From: a virus
Reading direction: 5' to 3' (one strand)
DNA: 44,912 bases
IMG/VR virus record: IMGVR_UViG_3300028800_000152
Span: 1-44,912 of that record
The notes under the pieces are model-generated. The model searched no databases and was not told the origin of the DNA. It was given only the letters and a program-made list of their open reading frames with translations. Shown piece after piece: positions 35,590-43,430 of this stretch (position 1 is the first letter of the stretch; every line of letters starts with the position of its first letter). Made by a program: the position numbers and the translations under genes.

Positions 35590-36245
35590 GACTTGACCTC
35601 TTTGTTGGCGGCTTCGGCTTCGGCTTCGGCGTCGAGCGGCGCGCCGGCGGCGGCCGCCTGACGAGCGACTTTCCAGATGTCGATGTAGAGCGCTTCCGGG
35701 AGCGCCGCCTTGGCCGCGCACACGAACTGCCGCAGCAGCGACTGGTTGTCGGCGTGCGTCTTGGCGGCACGTATGCGCCGGTTGACCTCGCCGAGCAGGC
35801 GCTGGCAGCGCTGGCGCTGGCGGCCCTTGTAGCGCAGCGCGGAATTGGCACGCCGCCACCAGTCCTGGTCGGCGTACTTGCCCATCGCGATCAGTTCGTT
35901 CTTGGCCTCGTCGAGCTGGCCCTTGATGGAGCTGGCTTGCTCGTCGATGGCGTCCATGCGCCGCTCGATCGTGGCTTTGACGTCCTCGAGCTGCTCGATG
36001 GTGGCGTCTGCTGGCGGTAACTCCGGCAGCGGCCCGTCGGGGCCGTCGGGGCCGGGGTCGAACTGCATGGGTTCGGTGGCGACGGTGCGACCGGCCTCGT
36101 CCACGCGCTCGGCGGCCAGCGGTACCTGCCTGGCGAGAGGCCCGTCGTCGCGTCTGGGCCCGCGAATGCCCGGCTCGACCGTGTGCCAAGTGTCGGGATC
36201 GTTTTCGTCGAACTCGTCGGTGGGAACGCCCGCGTCGTGCGGCAT
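35586..36245 (-). CDS. Hypothetical coiled-coil protein downstream of terminase
   Basis: A 219-residue protein. An acidic, Pro/Gly-rich N-terminal third (EFDENDPDTWHTVEPGIRGP...) is followed by a long helix (IEQLEDVKATIERRMDAIDE...) likely forming a coiled coil, and an Ala-rich end. The ATG at 36245 is preferred; the frame is open to 36302 but only with a TTG and no ribosome binding site. It may be a scaffold-like or head-associated protein. Confidence 0.65.
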   Translation of the reverse strand: MPHDAGVPTDEFDENDPDTWHTVEPGIRGPRRDDGPLARQVPLAAERVDEAGRTVATEPMQFDPGPDGPDGPLPELPPADATIEQLEDVKATIERRMDAIDEQASSIKGQLDEAKNELIAMGKYADQDWWRRANSALRYKGRQRQRCQRLLGEVNRRIRAAKTHADNQSLLRQFVCAAKAALPEALYIDIWKVARQAAAAGAPLDAEAEAEAANKEVKS

Positions 36246-36288
36246 CCGGCTTTGCTCTTTCCGCGCGAGCCCGGCAAGGGGCGCGCGC

Positions 36289-36304
36289 TTTTGATTAATC
36301 AAAA
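36289..36304. promoter_or_regulatory. 16-bp perfect palindrome with ATCAA repeats
   Basis: TTTTGATTAATCAAAA is a perfect palindrome. A run of ATCAA repeats and a second AATTAATCAA follow (to about 36323), in the gap between the terminase gene and the next leftward gene. The AT-rich block in a high-GC region looks like a protein-binding site. Confidence 0.5.
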
Positions 36305-36362
36305 ATCAAATCAAATTAATCAACCTCCTGACACGAAGCCGCGCGGAATGTCAACCTAGCCG

Positions 36363-38093
36363 TCAGTATACCCTGCGAGGGCCTGCCGCCCGGAAAGTGT
36401 TGAGCATTTCCTCCGTGATCCGCATGGGCTCGCGCTCAAGGCGCGCGTAGCGGATGACCACGGCGTCAGCCAGGTTTGGGCTCTTCATGCCGTTCGGCTT
36501 CTTGTCGATAACGATCTTGCCGACGCCGTTCGTCGAGAACGTGGGCTGCGAGAGCTCGGCCACGAGCTTGAGGTGGTTGGGACAAGCCTTGGAAATCGAG
36601 ATGATTTCGTCGGGATCGCACTCGCGGTCGTTGACGACCCACTGGTAGGTGCGCTCGAAGCGCCGCCGCAGCGACCACCACGCCTGCGCCTTGCGGTTGG
36701 CGAAGTAATCCTTGTTCGTGCGGCCCTTGTCGCCCGGCGAGCCTTTCGTGCCCTCGACAATGCCGTCGGGGTCGACGACGGCCTCGCTGCCGCGGAAGCC
36801 GATGACCGAGAGCTGGCGCACGTTCTGGGCCTTGCGCCGGTCGTTGATCACGCGGGCGTCGCCGCGGATGCCGGCGCCGAGCCCGTCGGCGTCATAGCGG
36901 AAGCCTTTGTAACCTTCCTCGTCGCATAGCGCGAAGCAGCGCTCGGCCGTCGCGAACAGGTCGGCGCCCTTGCCGCTCCATTCCAGCGTGCGTTGGATCT
37001 CGATGCCGTGGGTCTTCGCGACCGCGTTCATGTCGAGGCCCTCATCGGCGACGTCGAGGGCCATGCCCCGCTCGCCGTTGACGCCCAACCTGAGCTTCTC
37101 GCGGGCGCCGATCGCCGCCCGCACCCAGGCGCCAGGGATGACGATGCCCTCGACCGAGGCCGAATAGTCGCGGTCGACCTCCTGGGCGAGCACCACCGGG
37201 TCGACCGTCTTCTCGACCTGGGCGGCGTACCACGCGTCGTCCTTGCGGGGGTCTTCGCGCCAATCAAACAGGAACACCGGCACCTTCCCGCTGAATCGCT
37301 TCTGGGCGAACATGTTGTTGTAGCCGCGGGGCGTCGACAGGTCGATGCGGCAGTGCGCGGTGTCGCGCAGAGCCGCTTCCAGCGACGGCGCCACGCGGGC
37401 CGCCTCGTCGACGAAGACGATGCTGGCGCGGCCGCCGCGGCCGATCTCCTTGCCGACGTCGCCGGCGATAAGCGAACCCGTGGCCGGGTACGATACCCGC
37501 ATTTGCGGGGCGTCGCGCCATTCTTCCCAGCCGGGCCGGAAATCGACCGGCAAGTTCCTGGTGAACATGCGCGCCCGGGGCAGCAGCGGCGTGAGCGTGC
37601 CGACGCCGTCGACGAGGCGGCCGAGGTAGCTCGTCGTGATTACCTGCACGCCGTCGCGGAACAGGCACAGCGTCGACGCCAGCGCCATCGCCAGCCAGGT
37701 CACGCCCATGTCGCGGGACTTCTCGCAGAGCCCGTTCTGGCGCGTGCGCCACAGCCACATCACCCAGTCGATCCACTCGCGCTGCTTCGGCCATAGCACG
37801 AACGGCACGAGCGTGAGCTCGTCGACGTCGGCGTTGCGGGGGTCGTAGGTCGTGCCCCAGTCGTTGATAAAGTCGGCGGGCTCGCCGCGGTAATACTCGT
37901 TGACGTCGGCGAGCAACTGCGGATCGGATCGCAGCAGCTCAAGGCGCGCGGCCCTCTCGTCGAACAGCCGTGCGTAGTCCGGATCGCGGAAGTCCCACCA
38001 CTCCGGCGACACGTGGTACCCGCCCTCGCGGCGCCACGGGAACCCCCCGTGCCACGCCTCCTCGAGAGGGGCGTCGGGCGCCGTTGTCGTCAC
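36363..38093 (-). CDS. terL: Terminase large subunit
   Basis: A 576-residue protein. The ATPase part has a Walker A-like CEKSRDMGVTW (about residues 123-133) and Walker B SIVFVDEAA (224-232, with catalytic Glu230). The RNase H-like nuclease part has MALDVADEG (Asp348) and FRYDADGLGAG (Asp401/Asp403) as metal ligands, with a late D in SPNLADAVVIRYAR. It packages phage DNA into the procapsid and cuts concatemers. Length is normal. The ATG overlaps the stop of the small-subunit gene (ATGA). The first 95 residues are an N-terminal extension with Trp/Arg-rich sequence. Confidence 0.92.
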   Translation of the reverse strand: MTTTAPDAPLEEAWHGGFPWRREGGYHVSPEWWDFRDPDYARLFDERAARLELLRSDPQLLADVNEYYRGEPADFINDWGTTYDPRNADVDELTLVPFVLWPKQREWIDWVMWLWRTRQNGLCEKSRDMGVTWLAMALASTLCLFRDGVQVITTSYLGRLVDGVGTLTPLLPRARMFTRNLPVDFRPGWEEWRDAPQMRVSYPATGSLIAGDVGKEIGRGGRASIVFVDEAARVAPSLEAALRDTAHCRIDLSTPRGYNNMFAQKRFSGKVPVFLFDWREDPRKDDAWYAAQVEKTVDPVVLAQEVDRDYSASVEGIVIPGAWVRAAIGAREKLRLGVNGERGMALDVADEGLDMNAVAKTHGIEIQRTLEWSGKGADLFATAERCFALCDEEGYKGFRYDADGLGAGIRGDARVINDRRKAQNVRQLSVIGFRGSEAVVDPDGIVEGTKGSPGDKGRTNKDYFANRKAQAWWSLRRRFERTYQWVVNDRECDPDEIISISKACPNHLKLVAELSQPTFSTNGVGKIVIDKKPNGMKSPNLADAVVIRYARLEREPMRITEEMLNTFRAAGPRRVY

Positions 38094-38614
38094 CCCTTCA
38101 CCAGCCGCAGGTAGGCCTGCTGCGCCCGCTCGGCGCGAGCACGCTTGTCTTCGCCGTCAACGCCGATCGCGATGCCTTCGATGACCGGGAACGCGGGCGC
38201 GCCCTCGCCAAGCTGGCCGGACGCGAGCAAGACCGCCCGGTAACGCGGATCGAAGAAGTCGGCAATGCGCACGCAGCCGTGAAAATAGAGGTTGAGCCAG
38301 GTTTGCGTCGTCGCCCACAGCTCGGCCGGGTGGTCTTTCTCGCCAGGCATCGGCGTTTTCATACACGCCTCGACGTAGCGCGCGACGAACCCTTTGATGA
38401 TGCCGAGCGCCTCCACGCCGTCGTCCCGAGGGCTGCGCCTGGCGTTGATGACCTTGCGGACGGCATCGGCGATGACGTCCTTGCTTTGGCCGTGTTCGGC
38501 GGCGGCTTCCTCGGCCGCGCGCTCGATCAGCGCCTCACGCTCGGTGTTCTTGTTTGGGGTGCCAGCAGCGCGCCCGCCGCGGCGTTCACCAGGCTTCGAC
38601 CCGCCGCCGGGCAT
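38090..38614 (-). CDS. terS: Probable terminase small subunit
   Basis: A 174-residue protein directly upstream of the large terminase gene and overlapping it by four bases. The N-terminus GERRGGRAAGTPNKNT is an AT-hook-like, Gly/Arg-rich DNA-contacting segment typical of DUF5681/small-terminase-type proteins. It is followed by helices and a conserved FFDPRYRAVLLASGQ region. It probably recognises phage DNA for packaging. Assignment rests on position and the N-terminal motif. Confidence 0.75.
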   Translation of the reverse strand: MPGGGSKPGERRGGRAAGTPNKNTEREALIERAAEEAAAEHGQSKDVIADAVRKVINARRSPRDDGVEALGIIKGFVARYVEACMKTPMPGEKDHPAELWATTQTWLNLYFHGCVRIADFFDPRYRAVLLASGQLGEGAPAFPVIEGIAIGVDGEDKRARAERAQQAYLRLVKG

Positions 38615-38671
38615 GTGTGCACGCTTCCTGTGTGGCTATCCGAGTCGCTACTTTAGGCGCGGAAGCGGCAT

Positions 38672-39523
38672 TTAGGCAACCGGGGTCAAGGAAAACGCCT
38701 TGGCGTGGATGATGGTCGGTCGCGCCCAACGCCGCTGAAATCCCCGCCACTCCGGTCCGGGCGCGTGTTTTTCCTGCGATGGCGTATCCGGTCGCCACAG
38801 CATCGCGTGCGGCGTGATGCCTATCGACATCATCTGATTAAGCCGCCGCTCGGCTTCGGCAAAGGTGTCCTTCGGGTATCCGATCAATACATAGGCGCGG
38901 AGCCGATGCGAGCGTGCGGTGAAGCCAGCGGCCAGCATCCGGCTTGCGGCGCTTTCCAAGGTCTCGAAAGCATCGCCAGGGTCATAGGCGAAGAACATAT
39001 TTGGGCGGGGCCGTAGGCTCGCCAGGAGGTCCACCTGATAGTCCTGCAGCGACAGAGCCTCCAAGCCGCCCGTAAACTCAATGCGCCCCGTAGGGCTTTT
39101 CTGGCGCCGTAGCATGGCAAATACCGCCTCAACGTGATCGCGAGGGCAGGCCAGCAAATTGTCATCCAGCACGTTCCAGCCGTCGTAGATCGGCAGTGCA
39201 TTAGCGACCGGCCACTTTTTCCAGACCCCGCAAAACCAGCAGCGGCGCGGACAGCCGCGCGACGTGATCGTGTAGCCGGGTTTGACATAGCGGCCGGGAA
39301 TAAATTCGAGGCTGGCGTCGTTGTATGCCACGCCGCCGACCTTTACCGGCGCGACGGCTTTCCATTGTTCCGCTAATCGCTCCGCGATTGCTATGTCCTG
39401 TGTGAACGTCACGGACACATGCACCTCGTCAGCCTCGGCGAACATATCGGGCGGCCCAAAGTAGGCGAGCGCATCATCGGGCGTTGCGCGTGTCTTTCTT
39501 GGAAATACGCGAATCAGGCGCAC
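38672..39523 (-). CDS. Radical SAM-like protein
   Basis: A 283-residue protein with CPRRCWFC (Cys91, Cys95, Cys98; CX3CX2C), the [4Fe-4S] signature of radical SAM enzymes, preceded by YTITSRG. An N-terminal DEVHVSVTFTQDIAIAERLA Rossmann-like segment and later FTGGLEALSL and FFAYDPGD strands complete a barrel. Such proteins, starting MRLIRVFPRKT, recur in phages of alphaproteobacteria; the substrate is unknown. The GTG start at 39523 follows GAGG seven bases after the upstream stop. Confidence 0.8.
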   Translation of the reverse strand: MRLIRVFPRKTRATPDDALAYFGPPDMFAEADEVHVSVTFTQDIAIAERLAEQWKAVAPVKVGGVAYNDASLEFIPGRYVKPGYTITSRGCPRRCWFCGVWKKWPVANALPIYDGWNVLDDNLLACPRDHVEAVFAMLRRQKSPTGRIEFTGGLEALSLQDYQVDLLASLRPRPNMFFAYDPGDAFETLESAASRMLAAGFTARSHRLRAYVLIGYPKDTFAEAERRLNQMMSIGITPHAMLWRPDTPSQEKHAPGPEWRGFQRRWARPTIIHAKAFSLTPVA

Positions 39524-39530
39524 GCTGGCC

Positions 39531-39764
39531 TCACTGCATGAACTCGACGCAGCCGGGCGTCTGGCAGCGGGCGTGGATGTGGCCGTTGCCGCGCGCGATC
39601 GAATAGACGAGGCGGCCGTGGCAGCACGGGCAGGTGATGGTGGCGGCAACCCCGCGCTTGCTGCCGGCGTGGTCGAGGACGGCGGCCAGCGCCTTCATGG
39701 CGCGGGCGGCGCGATCGCCGAAGGGCCTGGCCGCGGGGTCGAGACGGCCCGCCACATCGGTCAT
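39531..39764 (-). CDS. Small zinc-ribbon protein
   Basis: A 77-residue protein whose C-terminal half is a zinc ribbon: CPCCHGRLVYSIARGNGHIH, then CQTPGCVEF. The N-terminal half is helical. It starts in ATGA overlap with the ParB-like gene and may be its partner. CPCC...C....C spacing resembles transcription-factor-like ribbons. Confidence 0.68.
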   Translation of the reverse strand: MTDVAGRLDPAARPFGDRAARAMKALAAVLDHAGSKRGVAATITCPCCHGRLVYSIARGNGHIHARCQTPGCVEFMQ

Positions 39765-40324
39765 TTTGGTTCTTCCTTCGACCATTGGTGGCCGCATTTC
39801 GGGCAGGTGGTCTGATCAGGGGCCGGCGTCGATGGCTCCAACTGATCTGGGGCTTTCGGCGTGGCCGTAAACTGCACGAGCTTCGCATCCGGGAATCCGA
39901 GCAGCGGCAGCTCGAAGCCCGCGGCCGCCAACGAGCCGATCTCGGCCTTGAGCACCGGCAGGTCCCACTCGGAGGTGAGCGCGAGCTGGTTGTCGGCGAG
40001 CCGGTAGGCCTTCTTCTCGTCTTCGGTCCAGCCGCGGGCGACCACCACCGGCAGCTGGCCGTATTCGGCCTTGCCGCGCTTGACGAGCAGCTCGGCGGCC
40101 ATGCGCCGGCCGTGGCCATAAATGAGCACGCCGGCCTCGTCGACGAGCAGCGGCGTGGTGACACCGAAGCGCTCCATCGACGCCGCGATCTGCTCGACCT
40201 GGGAGCCGGCGTGCATCCTGGCATTTTTTGGATAGGGCTTTATCCGGTCAATGGGCCAGGTCTCGACGGCTGATGCCGGCCAGGGTCGCGGCGGCGCGGG
40301 CGCCTTCTTCTTGCGGGTGGTCAT
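39761..40324 (-). CDS. ParB/Srx-domain protein with zinc ribbon
   Basis: A 187-residue protein. IDRIKPYPKNARMHAGSQVE and the following VTTPLLVDEAGVLIYGHGRR (about residues 25-75) are the ParB/sulfiredoxin core; GHGRR is the nucleotide-binding motif (GxxRxxA type). The C-terminus adds a CPKCGHQW zinc half-knuckle. In phages this domain is often encoded next to DNA methyltransferases and may act as a CTP- or ATP-dependent nuclease or modifier. Downstream of, and overlapping, the nuclease-like gene. Confidence 0.82.
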   Translation of the reverse strand: MTTRKKKAPAPPRPWPASAVETWPIDRIKPYPKNARMHAGSQVEQIAASMERFGVTTPLLVDEAGVLIYGHGRRMAAELLVKRGKAEYGQLPVVVARGWTEDEKKAYRLADNQLALTSEWDLPVLKAEIGSLAAAGFELPLLGFPDAKLVQFTATPKAPDQLEPSTPAPDQTTCPKCGHQWSKEEPK

Positions 40325-40959
40325 CTCGATACTCCAGGGGGCCAAGCGCCGGAAATATATTGGAACTGCATATCACCCTGTATGGCGACTTTCGCCAACT
40401 GAGCAGGCGGGAGCAGGTCCTTAATGTCGGAAAGATATTCCTTGTCCATAAACCAGGTGCCGGGTTCTAATTTGCCGCCGACCGACCGGCCGTCGGCAAC
40501 CTGCTTTTCGGCAGCGAACTCGGCCTTGCGAATATAGCCTTCCAGCCAGCAGTCCGACCATTCATCCGGATCGATGCTGACGCTGACGAGCACATCGAAC
40601 TGCTTTTGCTCGTAAAGATCGTTGATATTGTTCGACCAAATCAACTTGAAAGGCGGCAAGGTCGTCTTGACGTCGATACGCAGACCAGTGGCCAAGGTTA
40701 GGTCGCTTCCCTTGTCCGGCTTGAGATCCCATTTGACGGCCACAAGCGGGTCCAGATCGAAAAACAGCGCGGTGGCGACCTCGCCAATCTTTGCCTGACA
40801 TTGCCGCTCGAAATTGCTTTCGGTGCCGCGGTTGCCAGAGCGCGCGCGCGACTGCGGTGACCCGCCGTCCGCATAATGCTTGATCAAGGCCTCGGCAAAG
40901 AGGCGGGCATGGCCAATGAGGTTATCTGGCACGCCCTGGTGCACGCGGTTCCAGTTCAT
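40321..40959 (-). CDS. PD-(D/E)xK nuclease-like protein
   Basis: A 212-residue protein. FERQCQAKIGEVATALFF (about residues 50-67) supplies an early acidic residue on a helix, then KPDKGSDLTLATGLRIDVKT (about 80-99) gives the D-x12-D-V-K pattern (Asp86, Asp96, Lys98) of PD-(D/E)xK nucleases. It lies between the MT-A70 methyltransferase and ParB-like genes with four-base overlaps on both sides. It may be a restriction-like or host-DNA-degrading nuclease, with phage DNA protected by the methylase. Activity is inferred only. Confidence 0.7.
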   Translation of the reverse strand: MNWNRVHQGVPDNLIGHARLFAEALIKHYADGGSPQSRARSGNRGTESNFERQCQAKIGEVATALFFDLDPLVAVKWDLKPDKGSDLTLATGLRIDVKTTLPPFKLIWSNNINDLYEQKQFDVLVSVSIDPDEWSDCWLEGYIRKAEFAAEKQVADGRSVGGKLEPGTWFMDKEYLSDIKDLLPPAQLAKVAIQGDMQFQYISGAWPPGVSR

Positions 40960-42005
40960 GCGGCGATCGCTTCGTTGCCCCAGGCGGCCCAGCCCCGGCG
41001 GGCTTTGCCGCGACGATAGAGCTCGATCTTCGGGAGAGCCTTGTAATAGGTCTCGATGATGGTAAAGGCCGCCTCCGGCTTCTCGGAGTGCTTGCCCACA
41101 GGCGCCTCGATGACCGATGGGAACTGGCTGCCTTCGGCCGGCGCCGGGATATTGCCGCGGGTGCCGATCAAGAGAAGCTCATGCTGGTTGCGGTTCCAAT
41201 AGCCGGTACCGGTCCGATCCTTCACCCAGACGAAATGGCTGACATACTTGAAGCCCCAGGCCTGCATGACCTCGAGGGCGTGGGGGGTCATCGGTACCGT
41301 GGCCCATAGAAATAACACGCAGTCATTGGCGGCGATCGACGAGATGTCGAGGCCCTTGATCTCATCGAGTTCGCCGGTTGGATAGTGGTTGTCGGCACTG
41401 GTGGCATCGAGGCCCTTTTTGGACCACGCCTCCCAGCGCCACGGCGGATCGGCCAGCACCACCGCGAACTTTTTGTCCGGGAGCGCCGAGATTTTGGCGG
41501 CGAGGTCTCGCTCCTTGGCAGCACGAGCCTCCTGTTTTTTGGCATGACGTTCTGCCCTGGCTTCGGCGATGACCGCCTTGTCGTTTTCGGTGGCCGCGAC
41601 CGCGACCCTGACCGCCTTGTTAACGGCCTTTTCGAACTCCCTTTCCGGCAGCGCCGCGGCTTTGCGCGCCCGGTCAGCGAGGTGCTTGTCGATGCCCTGT
41701 TCGGCGAGCGCCGGAAAACCGGGTCTTTTAGCGACCCGGTTTTTTCCCTTCTTGCCACGACCGGGGCCGCCGCCCTTCGCCAGCTTCCCGGCCTTGCGCT
41801 CTTCGGCCATGAGCTCGCCCAGGCGGCGCTCCGCCCGCTTCCGAATCTCGGTGGCCATCGCGATGAGCTCGGAGTCCTTGGCCTGTCTGGCGTAAACCTC
41901 CATAGCTATTGCCTTATTTCGAAGGGTAGCTGCTTCGTCTTTGCGAACACAGGCAGCCAATGCTTTTCTGGCATTATTGTAGAAAACCAGCTTGGTATCA
42001 GCCAT
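40956..42005 (-). CDS. MT-A70 family adenine methyltransferase
   Basis: A 349-residue protein. The N-terminal 175 residues are Lys/Ala/Arg-rich helices of the kind found in phage and plasmid MT-A70 proteins. The catalytic DPPW (about residues 186-189) sits in FAVVLADPPWRWEAW, followed by the HYPTGELDEIKG and CVLFLWATVPMTPHALEVMQ segments. It would transfer methyl from SAM to N6 of adenine in DNA. ATGA overlap with the nuclease-like gene forms a modification/nuclease pair. Confidence 0.9.
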   Translation of the reverse strand: MADTKLVFYNNARKALAACVRKDEAATLRNKAIAMEVYARQAKDSELIAMATEIRKRAERRLGELMAEERKAGKLAKGGGPGRGKKGKNRVAKRPGFPALAEQGIDKHLADRARKAAALPEREFEKAVNKAVRVAVAATENDKAVIAEARAERHAKKQEARAAKERDLAAKISALPDKKFAVVLADPPWRWEAWSKKGLDATSADNHYPTGELDEIKGLDISSIAANDCVLFLWATVPMTPHALEVMQAWGFKYVSHFVWVKDRTGTGYWNRNQHELLLIGTRGNIPAPAEGSQFPSVIEAPVGKHSEKPEAAFTIIETYYKALPKIELYRRGKARRGWAAWGNEAIAA

Positions 42006-42031
42006 TTTTCACCTCAATTTTTAATTGCATA

Positions 42032-42214
42032 TCAACAGCTTAGGATAATCTTAGCTTTATCGGCCGTGAGCATCATCTCGGCGGCGGGGCGCGCGGCCAC
42101 GACCTCGTAAAAGCCCATCCACGACCTGGCCGTGGTCTGGAGCCCAGAGCGTTCAGCCGCCGCGGCGTGCTCGCGAATCCAGACTAAGGCCTGCTGCTTT
42201 TGATCTTCGGTCAA
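42032..42214 (-). CDS. Hypothetical 60-residue protein
   Basis: A TTG start (42212-42214) following a GGGG Shine-Dalgarno encodes a helical protein (MTEDQKQQALVWIREHAAAA...), rich in Ala/Glu/Arg. It is the first gene of the leftward late block. An AAGCCC/GGGCTT hairpin lies just upstream of the start. Confidence 0.6.
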   Translation of the reverse strand: MTEDQKQQALVWIREHAAAAERSGLQTTARSWMGFYEVVAARPAAEMMLTADKAKIILSC

Positions 42215-42215
42215 A

Positions 42216-42906
42216 TAAAGCCCCAGTAGAAGGGCTTCGTGCGTATCAATTCGTGGGGCCTAAAGCAACTGCGCCGCCCCGAAGGACGGCGCAGTCTCGG
42301 AGGGGCCGGCGCACCCAGTCGTGGGGCTTTAATTCACGACGGGGCCAGCCCGAAATGCCTGATTTGCACCCGGCACCAGCGCTGTCTACAGCGGATTCGT
42401 GGCTCGCAAAAGGCGCCTGGCACGGAAGTATTGGAACTTATTCACAGGGCTATTTTCCCGGCGCCATCGGCGGGGTGATCCACATAGGACATTGAGACAT
42501 CGGCAAAATGTCCCATCAATGTCCCAATGTCCCACCGAAATAAAAGTACCAATATAATCAGGCTGTTAAGTCATGGGACATCAAAAGTGTCCCATGTCCC
42601 ATAAATCATGTCCCACGCATGTCCTATGGTCTTTCGCCATATAATGATCGCGCGCGCGGCTCTGTGATTCCGTAAGGGTAGGAGCAAGCCGATAGGCTTT
42701 GCTCCGCTAGGCACAGTCTAGCGGCCGTCCTCGCTACGCCGTTGGCGGCTCGGAACGGCCTGCCGGGCGAGCGAATCGTTTGACAAGCCGGCGAGGGCTC
42801 GCTTACGGTCGGTTCCGGGCTGGCGTTAATGTTTCGGCCGAGGGCTTTTCCTTTTTTCGAAAATACCGGGAATCCCGCCACTCATTCGCGCTTGGGGCTG
42901 AGCCGC
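42216..42906. other. Non-coding control region between divergent operons
   Basis: About 690 bases without a convincing gene. It contains a perfect 9-bp hairpin (42268-42295, ACTGCGCCG/CGGCGCAGT), direct repeats of TCGTGGGGC (about 42252 and 42309), the TGTCCCA heptamer array (42485-42626) around an AT-rich core (about 42536-42562), and a possible rightward TTGACA near 42778. It separates the leftward late block from the rightward gcrA operon. Confidence 0.6.
42485..42626. repeat. Nine TGTCCCA-type heptamers (iteron or operator array)
   Basis: Copies of TGTCCCA or TGTCCTA at 42509, 42520, 42528, 42588, 42595, 42609 and 42620 on the plus strand, and at 42485 and 42574 on the minus strand. They flank an AT-rich segment (ACCGAAATAAAAGTACCAAT and on). 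The layout fits an iteron-type replication origin or a multi-site repressor region. Confidence 0.7.
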
Positions 42907-43410
42907 ATGACGACCGTGGACCTCGTCCGCGAGAAATTCTGGACGGACGAGCGCGCTGAGACCTGCCGCCGCATGTGGGCGGAGGGCTGGACCGCCGGCG
43001 CCATCGGCGCCGAGCTCGGCTGCACCCGCAATTCCGTGCTCTCGAAGATCCACCGCTGCGGCTGGGTCGGCGCCAACTCGGTCGTGCACGACCCATCGGT
43101 GCCGCGCAGTGAACGCCTAAAGGGACAGAGCGCAGCGCTGAGGCGGCCGACGCCGCCGCGGCCCAGGCCCGCTAGGCCGAAAAAGAACACGCTGGCGGCC
43201 CTCGCTAAGGCGGCAATGCCCCTACTAGACGGCGACCCTACAGTCACCGGCTACGGCCGACCCAAGCAGGTGCTAGAGCTGTCGGCCGGCGATTGCCGAT
43301 GGCCGCTCGGTCATCCGGGCCAACCTGGTTTTGCGTTCTGTGCCGCGCCGGCGTTGGCCGGATTGAGCTATTGCCCGGCGCACTGCGTGCTCGCCTACAC
43401 ACACCGCTAA
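42907..43410 (+). CDS. gcrA: GcrA-family cell cycle regulator
   Basis: A 167-residue protein. The N-terminal WTDERAETCRRMWAEGWTAG with the following AIGAELGCTRNSVLSKIHR (about residues 12-50) is the GcrA DNA-binding helix-turn-helix. The C-terminus CRWPLGHPGQPGFAFC...CPAHCVLAY is the GcrA sigma-interacting domain with its Cys pairs. In Caulobacter GcrA works with sigma-70 at GANTC sites methylated by CcrM. A phage copy may redirect host transcription. It is the first gene of the rightward operon. Start at 42907; an upstream open frame has no ribosome binding site. Confidence 0.9.
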   Translation: MTTVDLVREKFWTDERAETCRRMWAEGWTAGAIGAELGCTRNSVLSKIHRCGWVGANSVVHDPSVPRSERLKGQSAALRRPTPPRPRPARPKKNTLAALAKAAMPLLDGDPTVTGYGRPKQVLELSAGDCRWPLGHPGQPGFAFCAAPALAGLSYCPAHCVLAYTHR

Positions 43411-43430
43411 CCCCAACGGGAGGACGACGA

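Noticed and set aside
42779-42810. Promoter TTGACA with -10 near TTACGG before gcrA
   Set aside because: The -10 is poor and nothing else supports it; mentioned only within the control region.
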